Source of the DNA: Campylobacter gracilis | Lineage (GTDB): Bacteria > Campylobacterota > Campylobacteria > Campylobacterales > Campylobacteraceae | Assembly (NCBI RefSeq): GCF_018374135.1 | Contig: NZ_JAHAFS010000032.1 | Span: forward strand, 1-8,618 | DNA length: 8,618 nucleotides | Reading direction: 5' to 3' | Shown here: positions 1-6,899 of the stretch, piece by piece | Layout: every line of letters begins with the position of its first letter | Position numbering within the stretch: the first letter of the stretch is position 1 | Translations under genes and position numbers: made by a program | The notes under the pieces: generated by a model | Told to the model about the DNA's origin: nothing | The model's input: only the letters and a program-made list of their open reading frames with translations | The model's database searches: none

Positions 1-1
1 T

Positions 2-124
2 CCGCAGCGCACGAGCGACGTGGAGGCGATGTTTGACGAAGCGAGCGCGCAGCTTTTAAAGCGCCTTGCGGATGCGGGTAAGGTTGTTTTTGAGGACGGT
101 TTTTACGAGATTGCAAAAAGCTAG
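2..124 (+). CDS. 3' end of an unidentified protein-coding gene
   Basis: An open frame enters from the left edge and stops at TAG 122-124, giving the last 40 residues of a protein, ending ...VVFEDGFYEIAKS. Codon use (GCG, GAC, AAG, TTT) looks like real coding sequence and the peptide is a plausible amphipathic C-terminus: an acidic helix (DVEAMFDEASAQLLKRLADAG) followed by a short strand-turn. I do not recognise the family from this fragment and assign no function. The gene runs toward the minus-strand hydrolase gene, so the two are convergent. The only alternative is a chance open frame, which 40 codons cannot fully exclude. Confidence 0.55.
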   Translation, partial: PQRTSDVEAMFDEASAQLLKRLADAGKVVFEDGFYEIAKS

Positions 125-363
125 GCGTTAAAATTTTAAAAGCTATTTTGCGGCGCGGCGAGGGAGTGGCTTGCGTTTAGACCTCGTGTCGCAAAGAGTG
201 CAAAGGGTGTCGCCGCACGCGAGCTAGAGAGGCGCTGCAAGGAGAGCTAGCGTTATTTGACGCCGAGTTGTGCTGCTGCCGCAAAGATACTAGCACACCC
301 GGTTTAGGAAACGATGCTGCCGCGGCGTGCGTTAGTCTTTAATAGGCTAAGCGGTGCTTAAAA

Positions 364-398
364 GCGCCGTTAAATTATGAAATTTATGCACACGGCGC
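364..398. terminator. Two-part inverted repeat, possible minus-strand terminator
   Basis: GCGCCGT (364-370) pairs with ACGGCGC (392-398), and inside it TAAATT (371-376) pairs with AATTTA (381-386) around the loop ATGA, leaving a 5-base bulge. On the minus strand the GC arm is followed directly by CTTTT-like sequence (TTTT at 360-363 read in reverse), as expected of a weak intrinsic terminator. It is about 590 bases past the hydrolase stop, so its use as that gene's terminator is doubtful. Confidence 0.25.
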
Positions 399-695
399 AA
401 AGATACAGGCCCCAAACGACGCTTTTTGGGTGTCAGTGGATTATTGAAGCAGGCCTAATGGATAGTAAAAGCGGGCTTGGACCTGCGGGAAATCGTGAAA
501 TGTGCGCCTTTAAATTTAGCCTGCTTACCGTGCTTGCTTGGGTTTTTTTGCATTCATTTTGGCGGATTTTAATCGTCCGCGTGTCGAATGCGCGCTCATG
601 CACGATACCTGCGATCGGATAGCGCATAAACGCCGTGAAATTTTATCGCATACTTCGGTTTTTAATTTAGCCCGTAGAATTTGATTGTGCCGAAA

Positions 696-718
696 TTTTA
701 GCGCAGATCGCGCTAAAA
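696..718. terminator. Perfect 9-bp stem, candidate bidirectional terminator
   Basis: TTTTAGCGC (696-704) and GCGCTAAAA (710-718) are exact reverse complements around the 5-base loop AGATC. The GC-rich core flanked by A/T runs, and its place between two convergent genes, suit a bidirectional Rho-independent terminator. On the minus strand the 3' arm ends in AAAATTT, on the plus strand in AAAAGCC, so the U-run is weak in both directions. The structure is seen; the function is inferred. Confidence 0.35.
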
Positions 719-921
719 GCCCGCGCCACAAATCGTAGCAGCCGATAAAATTTAATTCGCGCCGTTTTGCCGCGATAAAATTCTATGGAATTTTTTGAAT
801 GCTAGCTGCAAAATTTCAAGCCGTTGCGCGCCTTGCGGCGATGCCGAAATTTCGACGCGATAGAATTTCGCAGCGGAATTTTATGCCGCTCGGCGTATCT
901 GCTAGAGCGAGCTTTAGGCGA

Positions 922-954
922 TAAAATTTGGGCAGAGCTGCGGGCAAAATTTTA
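922..954. terminator. Inverted repeat just past the hydrolase stop, possible terminator
   Basis: TAAAATTT (922-929) pairs with AAATTTTA (947-954), and inside them GCAG (932-935) pairs with CTGC (938-941); the parts between are unpaired. It begins about 30 bases beyond the minus-strand stop codon at 985-987, the usual distance for a terminator. The AT arms resemble the dispersed AT blocks of this genome, so chance is a real alternative. Confidence 0.25.
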
Positions 955-984
955 AATTCCAAAGTAAAATTCTACTCGTTAAAC

Positions 985-2556
985 CTACTGCGCGACTATT
1001 TCGTCGATCCAATCAAAAAGCTCCTCCAGATCGTAATCGCCGCCGTGTCCTTGCCCCCAAGGCACCGCAAAATCGACATTCTTGCCCGCATTTTGCAAGC
1101 TAAGCGCCAAAATCGCGGGGATCGCAAGCGCCGTATCGCGATCGCTCGCGCCGTGTCGGATGCGGTAAAATTTCGCGCCGTTTTCGTTGCGCACGAAGCT
1201 CATCGCATCCATCATCTCCACGAGCTGCGCACCTGCGATCAGCACCCCTTTGGCGGGGTCATTCATCGCGCTAAAATCCGTAAAATGCGCCGCGTTAAAT
1301 TTGGCGCCGCCGAAGAGCTCGTTTTCGGGATTTTCAAGCGCAAAGCCGTCGAATGCGGGCAGGGTCTTGGCGCGCGGCTCGGCAGTCGCGTAGCCCCAAA
1401 AAAGCATATGCGATTGCGATGCGTCGTCCTTGATCTTGGCGGCTAGGTATAGGGGCGCCTTCGCGCGCGGATTTTTCGCCGCAAAGTTAGCAAACGAGGC
1501 CGATATGAGCCCGTTTATGTAATCCTTGAAGCTGCCGTCGCCGTTTTTATCCAGGCTTAGCGCGCGGCCGCCCTCATCCTTTAAGCTTAGCGAGTTCAGA
1601 TAGGCGGGGAATTGCGCCTTTAGCTCGTCTGAAATTTTAATCTGCGCTGTGTTTAGCTTGCCGCTAATCGTTTTGCGTGCGGGCTTTGCGGCGCTTTGAT
1701 CCGCGCCTTTTTTAGAATTTTTTTCAGCGCCGCTAGAATTCTCGCCGCGCTCGTTAAATCCCGCCGCATCAAGGCCGCTAAAATCCATCTTTTCATATTT
1801 GCTCTGCGCGCCGAACATCCACTCATACGCCGCGTCCGCGTGCTTTAGATTGGTGATCGGGCAGTATAGCGACGCCGCGTAAATTTTATCGCTCGCCTTC
1901 GCAGCGCCCAGCTCCTGCAGATACGGCTCGTACGCGGCCTCGTCCCCGCTCGTGCCTAAAAGCGCCGAGAGCGCCCCGCCCGCGCTCGTGCCGTTTGAGA
2001 TGATCCTGTTCGCGTCCCCCGGCATCGCCGCGTCGTTAAATTTTAGATACCGCACGGCTGCCTTTAGATCGACGATCGCCGCGGGCGCCTTGCCGATATA
2101 ATCGCCGTTTGCGCCTTTTAACGTGCGTCCGCGCGCTGCGGGAGCGGCTACGACGTAACCGCGCGAAAGCGCCGTAGCGATCGCGTTTGGTTTGCCGCTT
2201 GCGTCTATTTTGACCTCGCCCGCTTCGCCGGGCATGTAGCCGCCCACGCCGTTTGGCAAAAATATCGGCACGCTCGCGGCGTCAAATTTACCGCTCTTGC
2301 GCCCCTCAAAATACTGTTGCGGGATGAAGATATTCATGCTCTGATAGTGCGCGCTTACGGGTTTTGCGACGTAGATTATGTTTTTGTAAGCGCGGAATTT
2401 TATCTTTTTGCCGCCTACGATCACGCTTTCTTGCGTAAAATTTGCGGCGTTAAATTTCAGATCTATTTGCGCGCTCTGCGCCGCAACCTCGGCGTTTAGG
2501 CTTAGCGCGCCGCAAAGCATCGCGGCAGCGCCTAGGACAAAGGATTTTTTACTCAT
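985..2556 (-). CDS. Secreted tannase-like (subtype B) alpha/beta hydrolase
   Basis: 523 residues. Residues 1-22 or so form a Sec signal peptide (KK, a hydrophobic run, then Ala-rich possible cleavage sites), so the enzyme is expected in the periplasm or outside. The nucleophile elbow GTSAGG places Ser191; RHGASDRDT gives Asp472 and GQGHGG gives His504, in family order and spacing for a Ser-Asp-His triad. Together with FLPNGVGGYMPG (about 99-110) and the GKAPAAIVDLKAAVRYLKF stretch (155-173), this resembles bacterial subtype B tannases, which hydrolyse galloyl esters; other aryl-ester substrates such as feruloyl esters are possible. A low-complexity stretch (about 266-300) and a DxNxDG loop (336-341) lie in the region expected to form the lid. 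The start is set by AAGGA (2564-2568) seven bases before ATG. The gap upstream and a possible promoter suggest its own transcript, not the iron operon. Family call fairly firm; substrate inferred. Confidence 0.8.
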   Translation of the reverse strand: MSKKSFVLGAAAMLCGALSLNAEVAAQSAQIDLKFNAANFTQESVIVGGKKIKFRAYKNIIYVAKPVSAHYQSMNIFIPQQYFEGRKSGKFDAASVPIFLPNGVGGYMPGEAGEVKIDASGKPNAIATALSRGYVVAAPAARGRTLKGANGDYIGKAPAAIVDLKAAVRYLKFNDAAMPGDANRIISNGTSAGGALSALLGTSGDEAAYEPYLQELGAAKASDKIYAASLYCPITNLKHADAAYEWMFGAQSKYEKMDFSGLDAAGFNERGENSSGAEKNSKKGADQSAAKPARKTISGKLNTAQIKISDELKAQFPAYLNSLSLKDEGGRALSLDKNGDGSFKDYINGLISASFANFAAKNPRAKAPLYLAAKIKDDASQSHMLFWGYATAEPRAKTLPAFDGFALENPENELFGGAKFNAAHFTDFSAMNDPAKGVLIAGAQLVEMMDAMSFVRNENGAKFYRIRHGASDRDTALAIPAILALSLQNAGKNVDFAVPWGQGHGGDYDLEELFDWIDEIVAQ

Positions 2557-2563
2557 TGAAGTA

Positions 2564-2631
2564 TCCTTTATATTTTGATATCGCCGCTTTTTAGCTATTC
2601 AAGCAGCTTAGTGACAAAGCTAATTTTAGCA
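2564..2631 (-). promoter_or_regulatory. Candidate promoter and ribosome binding site of the hydrolase gene
   Basis: On the minus strand TGC-TAAAAT (2631-2623) has the form of an extended -10 box, preceded by a short T run. It would give a leader of about 60 bases ending in the Shine-Dalgarno AAGGA (2568-2564). Campylobacter sigma-70 promoters often lack a clear -35 box, and none is seen here. The ribosome site is firm; the promoter is a weak guess in AT-rich sequence. Confidence 0.35.
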
Positions 2632-2788
2632 AAACTCGGCGAATACTTAAATCCGCTGCGCGCCTAAATTTTGAAATTTAAACGCAAAGGCATCTGCAAG
2701 TTGAAAGGAATTTTAAACTCGAAGTGTTAATTTTAGTGGGTATTTGCAATCCGCCGCCGCAAAAGCTGGCTGCATCAAATTCTGCTCG

Positions 2789-3283
2789 TTAATTCATAAG
2801 CTTGAGCTGCGTTTCGAAGGCGGATTTGGGGTAGAGGCCGATGAGCTTTTTGACCGCTTTGCCGTTCTTATCGTAGATCACCGACGTGGGGGTGCCGAAA
2901 ATGCCGCCTACGATGGTTTCAAAGTATTTTACGGAGTTTGCGCCGCTGACGCTTGGGAATTTTATCCCCTTTTCACGAGCGATCGCGGCGTCGGCTTCTA
3001 AGCCTTTACCATCGCCTAGAATGCCGATAATCAGCGCGTCGCCGTTAGCTTGCAGCTCGTTTAGCGCGGGCACTTGGGCTTTGCACGCGCCGCAGCTGCT
3101 AGTATAGAAAAACAGCACAAACGGCTTGTCGTTGCCCTCGATCTTTAGTGTGCGCTCGGAGGGGTCGAACTTGGAGGCGAGCGAGGTACCGTCGCTGCTT
3201 AGATGGTGCTTCCATCCGTCGCAGCCTGCGAGTAGCAGCGCGAGCACAGCGGCAGTAACTTTTAGATTTAAAAATTTTATCAT
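2789..3283 (-). CDS. Thioredoxin-fold (TlpA-like) lipoprotein of the iron operon
   Basis: 164 residues. A short signal peptide ends in the lipobox LLAGC, with Cys21 as the expected lipidated residue, so the protein should be anchored in a membrane facing the periplasm. The thioredoxin domain spans about residues 40-164, with the redox motif CGAC at 64-67 after FVLFFYTSS, and the cis-proline in GTPTS at Pro132. This matches TlpA/ResA-type thiol oxidoreductases. In C. jejuni two thioredoxin-like genes (Cj1664, Cj1665) close the p19-linked operon; only one is present here. It probably reduces, or exchanges disulfides with, a periplasmic partner such as the Cys-rich domain of the first operon product, which is inference. 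ATG is preceded at seven bases by a weak ribosome site, AAGGCGA. About 380 bases separate it from the ATPase gene. Confidence 0.85.
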   Translation of the reverse strand: MIKFLNLKVTAAVLALLLAGCDGWKHHLSSDGTSLASKFDPSERTLKIEGNDKPFVLFFYTSSCGACKAQVPALNELQANGDALIIGILGDGKGLEADAAIAREKGIKFPSVSGANSVKYFETIVGGIFGTPTSVIYDKNGKAVKKLIGLYPKSAFETQLKLMN

Positions 3284-3660
3284 CTAAAACTCGCCTTCGG
3301 GCGCGCTAAATCGGCCTTTAAATTTGCGTTTGAAATTTTAAAATTTACGGCGCGATCTGGGCGGAAATTTATATCGTGACCCGCACCTAGGCGTATGTTG
3401 CGATCCGCGTCGAAATCTGTGCCCGTAGCGTTTCGGTTTTTAAAATTTAGACTTTTTAAATTTTGGCTTTTAAAATTTTTACCCACTCCGCTAGACTTTG
3501 CAACGGTGCTTGGTCTTTCTAGGCAAACGGCTTCGGTGGGACGTGAGTAGCAAAGAGCCGCGCCTGCTCGCGCGAGCTTTGTGTGAACCCAAAAAGAGCG
3601 CGGGCGGGCGGTGAAATTTTTAAATTTTAACGTAGCTTTATTTTTCATCATGCGAGCCAA
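3280..3660 (-). CDS. Doubtful 126-codon open frame filling the ATPase-thioredoxin spacer
   Basis: This frame begins 3 bases after the ATPase stop, with TTG or a nearby ATG, and its TGA overlaps the thioredoxin ATG as ATGA. The spacing is operon-like, which is the only argument for it. Against it: no Shine-Dalgarno precedes any of its starts, the peptide is rich in Lys, Asn, Phe and Arg without a recognisable fold, signal or helix, and much of it simply translates AT blocks (TTTAAAATTT, TTTTTAAATTTT and similar at 3333-3346 and 3440-3480) into KFKN/NLK/NFK runs. I see no CxxC, so it is not a decayed second thioredoxin that I can identify. More likely a repeat-bearing spacer than a gene. Confidence 0.2.
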   Translation of the reverse strand: MARMMKNKATLKFKNFTARPRSFWVHTKLARAGAALCYSRPTEAVCLERPSTVAKSSGVGKNFKSQNLKSLNFKNRNATGTDFDADRNIRLGAGHDINFRPDRAVNFKISNANLKADLARPKASFR

Positions 3661-3663
3661 ATT

Positions 3664-4533
3664 TTATGCACCGGAATTCTGTGCGCCTGAATTTCTAGTA
3701 TCGGAATTTTTGCCATTAGAATTTTCGGCACTCTGATCTTCGCCGCTAGAGCTTTGCGGGGCAGGATTTTGCTCACTCGCAGTTTCGGCGCTAGAGCTTT
3801 GCGAAGCGCTTCCGTTTAAATCGCGATCTGAAATTTTATCTTGCGAGCCGAGATTGTGCTTCATCGTGCTTTGATCTAAAAGTTCTATTCGATCGAGCTT
3901 GCCGTGTCTTAGGCGCACCACTTTGTCGGCAAATTTGCCGAGCTCTTCGTTGTGCGTAACCAAAAGCAGCGTCTTGCCCTCGCCGCGAAGCGTCTGAAAG
4001 AGCTGCAAAACCACGCGCTCGTTGGCCTCGTCGAGGTTGCCCGTAGGTTCGTCGGCGATGATGATGTCGGGATCATTGATGAGTGCGCGAGCGATGCAGA
4101 CGCGCTGCTGCTCGCCGCCGCTAAGCTCGCTAGGGCGGTGCGTGATGCGGTGCCCGAGCCCCACTTTCTCAAGTGCGGCCTTGGCGCTGTCCTCGTCCAC
4201 GCAGCTGTGGTAGTATTGATTTAGCATGACGTTTTCGACGGCCGTTAGATAGGGGATTAGGTGAAACTGCTGAAACACGAGGCCGATCTTTTTGCGGCGA
4301 AATTCTAAAATTTGCTCGTCGTTTAGCGCGCTCGCGTCGGCTCCGCCTAGGATGTATTTGCCGGCGGTGGGGGTGTCCATCAGGCTTAGGATATTTACGA
4401 GCGTGCTCTTGCCGCTGCCGCTTGGGCCCATTATGCTGACCCACTCGCCGCTTAAAACGTCGAAGCTGATATTATCGAGCGCCTTGACCTCGCCGAAGTA
4501 TTTGCAGATGCCTTCAAATTTTAAAATTTCCAT
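3664..4533 (-). CDS. ABC transporter ATPase, LolD/MacB type, with Ser/Asn-rich tail
   Basis: 289 residues. All ATPase motifs are intact: Walker A GPSGSGKS (36-43), Q-loop around Gln88 (VFQQFHL), signature LSGGEQQR (137-144), Walker B IIIADE (157-162), D-loop NLDE (166-169) and switch His194. These place it with the LolD/MacB/FtsE-like ATPases that drive FtsX-type permeases by mechanotransmission and not by classic substrate import. The neighbouring two permeases are its partners; it corresponds to C. jejuni Cj1663. The usual domain ends near residue 218; residues 219-289 are an added hydrophilic tail rich in Ser, Asn, Gln and Ala, ending in four xNSxx pentapeptides (270-289). ATG follows the upstream permease stop by one base, with AAGGGA as ribosome site inside the end of that gene. 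Confidence 0.93.
   Translation of the reverse strand: MEILKFEGICKYFGEVKALDNISFDVLSGEWVSIMGPSGSGKSTLVNILSLMDTPTAGKYILGGADASALNDEQILEFRRKKIGLVFQQFHLIPYLTAVENVMLNQYYHSCVDEDSAKAALEKVGLGHRITHRPSELSGGEQQRVCIARALINDPDIIIADEPTGNLDEANERVVLQLFQTLRGEGKTLLLVTHNEELGKFADKVVRLRHGKLDRIELLDQSTMKHNLGSQDKISDRDLNGSASQSSSAETASEQNPAPQSSSGEDQSAENSNGKNSDTRNSGAQNSGA
3667..3726 (-). repeat. Four imperfect 15-base tandem repeats in the ATPase tail
   Basis: The last 20 codons before the stop encode ENSNG-KNSDT-RNSGA-QNSGA, four units of pattern xNSxx. At DNA level, read on the plus strand, the units share a GAATT core (for example at 3674-3678 and 3689-3693). Just upstream in the protein, QSSS occurs twice (residues 245-248 and 260-263), encoded by near-identical CGCTAGAGCTTTGCG blocks. 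This suggests growth of the tail by local duplication. Confidence 0.6.
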
Positions 4534-4534
4534 G

Positions 4535-5668
4535 TCATTCCCTTAATAGATTCGCTAAATTCGGATTCAGCGCCTTTTTGATCGGATAGTAGCTTGCCGC
4601 GAGCGCAAAAATCAGGCTCAGCGCAACCGCCGCAAAGAGGCTAATCAGCCTAAAATCCACGCTGCTTGAAAATATCAGATGCCCGAGCAAGATCGCTAGC
4701 AGGTATCCCACGAAGACCCCTGCTAGCGAGCCTGCGACGCAGACGGTTAAAATTTCGCTCAGGATCAGGTGGAGCAAATTTTGTTTGCTCGCGCCGATTG
4801 CGCGGATGAGCGCGAACTCTTTGATACGCGAAAGCAGGATCGAGCTAAGGCTCGTGTTGATGCAGACCGAAGTGATCAGAAGGATCGTAATGCCGATAAG
4901 AAGCATCAAAAGCTTGATTTTGTTTAAGATGATGCCCTGGGTCTTGGATACCTTGCCGATCGGCGCGAAGCTCATCTGCGCGTCGCTTAGACTTTTTGAA
5001 ATTTCGCTAAGCTGCTTAAAATCGCCGCTTACGATCGCTTCGGCGTAATTTACCTGCGCAGGTTGATTTAAAATTTTTTGCGCCAGCGGCAGCGAGATTA
5101 GCAGCATGCCGTCCTCTTTCTGCCCGTCATAGACGATGCCTTTTATCTTTACCTTGCTCGTTTCGTTTGAGCCGATCGGCGTGATCTCGATACTATCGCC
5201 GAGTTTCGCGCCCAAAAGTTTGGCGAGATCTTGACCGATGAGCGCGTTTTTATCGTCGAAATCCACGCCGATAAACGAGCCCTCTTTGAGATCTAAAAAT
5301 GGCATAGTATCGCGCAGAGAGGAGAAATTTACCCCCATGATGATGCCTGAGTTTACGCCTAAATTTGCGCTGCCAAAAAGGTATTTATTCGCGCTTTTTA
5401 GAGCTGGAATTTTGGCAAATTTCGCATCGAGCGCCGCTTCGTCCATATGAGAATTTTCTAAATTTGCAGGGCTTACGATTAAATTTGCGCCGTAGCTGTT
5501 TAGCTCGCTGGCGACCTTTTTATCGATGTCGGCGTAGATATTTACGAACGCCGCGCAAACCGCGCTGCCTAGCATTATCGCGACGAAAATCACGAAGCTG
5601 CGGATGCCGCTGTTGATGATACTTTTAAAGATCGCGCCTCTAAAAAACGCTCCGTTATTTCCTACCAT
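4535..5668 (-). CDS. FtsX/MacB-type ABC permease, second of the pair
   Basis: 377 residues with the MacB layout: TM1 at about 23-45, a periplasmic domain of about 200 residues (46-250), then TM2 (251-273), TM3 (301-330) and TM4 (340-361). The cytoplasmic coupling segment RIKEFALIRAIGAS (281-294) is the FtsX-domain hallmark that meets the ATPase. Corresponds to C. jejuni Cj1662. Such permeases do not form a classic import channel; they transmit ATP-driven motion to the periplasm, so here the complex may move or reshape a periplasmic iron-handling partner (inference). The gene overlaps the upstream permease by 14 bases, and its ATG is preceded at six bases by a strong GGAGG, so the start is secure. 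The ATPase gene follows one base after its TGA. Confidence 0.9.
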   Translation of the reverse strand: MVGNNGAFFRGAIFKSIINSGIRSFVIFVAIMLGSAVCAAFVNIYADIDKKVASELNSYGANLIVSPANLENSHMDEAALDAKFAKIPALKSANKYLFGSANLGVNSGIIMGVNFSSLRDTMPFLDLKEGSFIGVDFDDKNALIGQDLAKLLGAKLGDSIEITPIGSNETSKVKIKGIVYDGQKEDGMLLISLPLAQKILNQPAQVNYAEAIVSGDFKQLSEISKSLSDAQMSFAPIGKVSKTQGIILNKIKLLMLLIGITILLITSVCINTSLSSILLSRIKEFALIRAIGASKQNLLHLILSEILTVCVAGSLAGVFVGYLLAILLGHLIFSSSVDFRLISLFAAVALSLIFALAASYYPIKKALNPNLANLLRE

Positions 5669-6899
5669 AAAGCACCTCCGCAGGCAGTAGCTTGATCACT
5701 CCGCGTAGCGGCAAAATCGAGCCGATAATGCAAATAAGAAGTCCAAAGACGATGCTAAGCGGAAAGACCATTAGCGACACGCCGATAAAGGAGCCGAAAA
5801 TTTGATACGCGATCGCCCAGCTAAGCGCGTAGCCCACGACTGCGCCCACGAGCGAGCTCGCTATGCAGATAACGAAAATTTCGGCGGCGAACTGGATATA
5901 GATCATAAAATTGCTCGCTCCCAGCGCCTTAAGCAAACCGATCTCCTTTTTACGTTTGTAAATTTCGCTGCTTAGCAGGCTCGTGATGCAGATGCTTGAA
6001 ATCAGCAGCGATAGAATGCTTACGACGCCCATTAAATTTTGAATTTTTTTCGTGATACCGCTTTGAGCTTCGCTGACGCTAAGTACCGCCTTGGCGCTTG
6101 CGTTTGGATACTCCTCGGTGATTTGATATGCGATGGAACTTACGTATGCCGAGCAATACCAGGTGTCGTATTCTGTGGCGTCTAGATTATCAAGGCTCCT
6201 TCTTGCCTTTACGGACAGATCGTCTTCGGGGATCGTCATAGCGCTAACTTCTGCCTTGGCGATGAGGCCCTCTTTGTGCGTTAGCTTTTGCACTAGAGAT
6301 AAATTTGCGATCAGCTTTTTGGCTTCATCCTCCGCGCCGTGCAAAATCCCAACGACCTTAACCTCATAATCTCCAAGCTTAACCGTATCGCCGATCTTTA
6401 GCCCCAGCGCGTCTCCTGCAAGAACCTCGTCATCGGCGCCGTCTTTGACCCACTGTCCCTCTACACTCCAAAACGGATAGAGCGAGCGCACGCCCGATCT
6501 GAAATCAGGCTCGTCGCTAACGCCCACGTCCCTTTCAAAGTAGGTTCCCACGACATCGTAATCTCCCGCACGGGTAGTTAAAAAGGGCGCAAAGGCGGTG
6601 ATATTGTTGCGCCAAAAAATTTCTTTGATCTTATGTAGCTCGCTCTCCTTTAAGAAATCGTCGTTTTTAAGCGGCGAGTATTCGCGCCCGCCGATCTCGA
6701 TACTTAGGCTTTGCGAACGCGGTAGCACTACGATATTTGAGCCGTAGCTGCGCAGCTCCTTAGCGACCTGATCGCCGATTTTTAGCGTGATATTTAGCAT
6801 GCAAGCGATCAGCGAGACCGATAAAAATATCGTCAAAAACGCTAAAATTTTGCTATCCCTGGAGTTTAAAATGGAGGATTTGATGATGCGTAAAAACAT
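5655..6899 (-). CDS. FtsX/MacB-type ABC permease, first of the pair
   Basis: 414 residues. TM1 lies at about 18-38, followed by a large periplasmic domain (39-287), then TM2 (288-310), TM3 (335-362) and TM4 (372-396). The FtsX coupling motif KKEIGLLKALGAS sits at 317-329. It is a diverged paralogue of the next gene: both have the post-TM1 pattern ELxSYGxNxxVxP, showing an ancient duplication that gave a heterodimeric MacB-like permease. Corresponds to C. jejuni Cj1661. Its ATG shares the A of the upstream TAA (TAATG), and the upstream coding end supplies AAGGAG eight bases before the start, so coupled translation with the DUF2318 gene is expected. Two Cys residues in TM2/TM1 region are unlikely to be functional metal ligands. 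Confidence 0.9.
   Translation of the reverse strand: MFLRIIKSSILNSRDSKILAFLTIFLSVSLIACMLNITLKIGDQVAKELRSYGSNIVVLPRSQSLSIEIGGREYSPLKNDDFLKESELHKIKEIFWRNNITAFAPFLTTRAGDYDVVGTYFERDVGVSDEPDFRSGVRSLYPFWSVEGQWVKDGADDEVLAGDALGLKIGDTVKLGDYEVKVVGILHGAEDEAKKLIANLSLVQKLTHKEGLIAKAEVSAMTIPEDDLSVKARRSLDNLDATEYDTWYCSAYVSSIAYQITEEYPNASAKAVLSVSEAQSGITKKIQNLMGVVSILSLLISSICITSLLSSEIYKRKKEIGLLKALGASNFMIYIQFAAEIFVICIASSLVGAVVGYALSWAIAYQIFGSFIGVSLMVFPLSIVFGLLICIIGSILPLRGVIKLLPAEVLYGRK

Larger units (their letters stand above)
125..984. other. Long convergent intergenic region, no supported gene
   Basis: These 860 bases lie between the 3' ends of two convergent genes. Open frames inside it (for example 81 codons at 377-622 on the plus strand, 68 codons at 525-731 on the minus strand) lack a convincing ribosome binding site and give compositionally odd peptides. 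The right half (about 640-960) is littered with short AT blocks of the form GATAAAATT, GAATTTTA and GAAATTT set in GC-rich sequence, at 744, 774, 859 and 920 among others. Several inverted repeats are present and listed separately. No tRNA or rRNA signature was seen. It may be a decayed gene region or repeat-rich spacer. Confidence 0.6.

Noticed and set aside
377..622. 81-codon plus-strand frame
   Set aside because: No ribosome site, start codon lies inside an inverted repeat, and the peptide has no recognisable features beyond one hydrophobic stretch.
525..731. 68-codon minus-strand frame
   Set aside because: Overlaps other frames in a gap of uniform texture, lacks a ribosome site and has a non-protein-like Arg/Lys/Ala composition.
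928..1446. 172-codon plus-strand frame opposite the hydrolase gene
   Set aside because: Arg/His/Ala-rich shadow of the minus-strand gene, which has triad motifs, a signal peptide and a good ribosome site.
3952..4224. Plus- and minus-strand frames within the ATPase gene
   Set aside because: Out-of-frame shadows of a gene whose Walker, signature and switch motifs are all intact.
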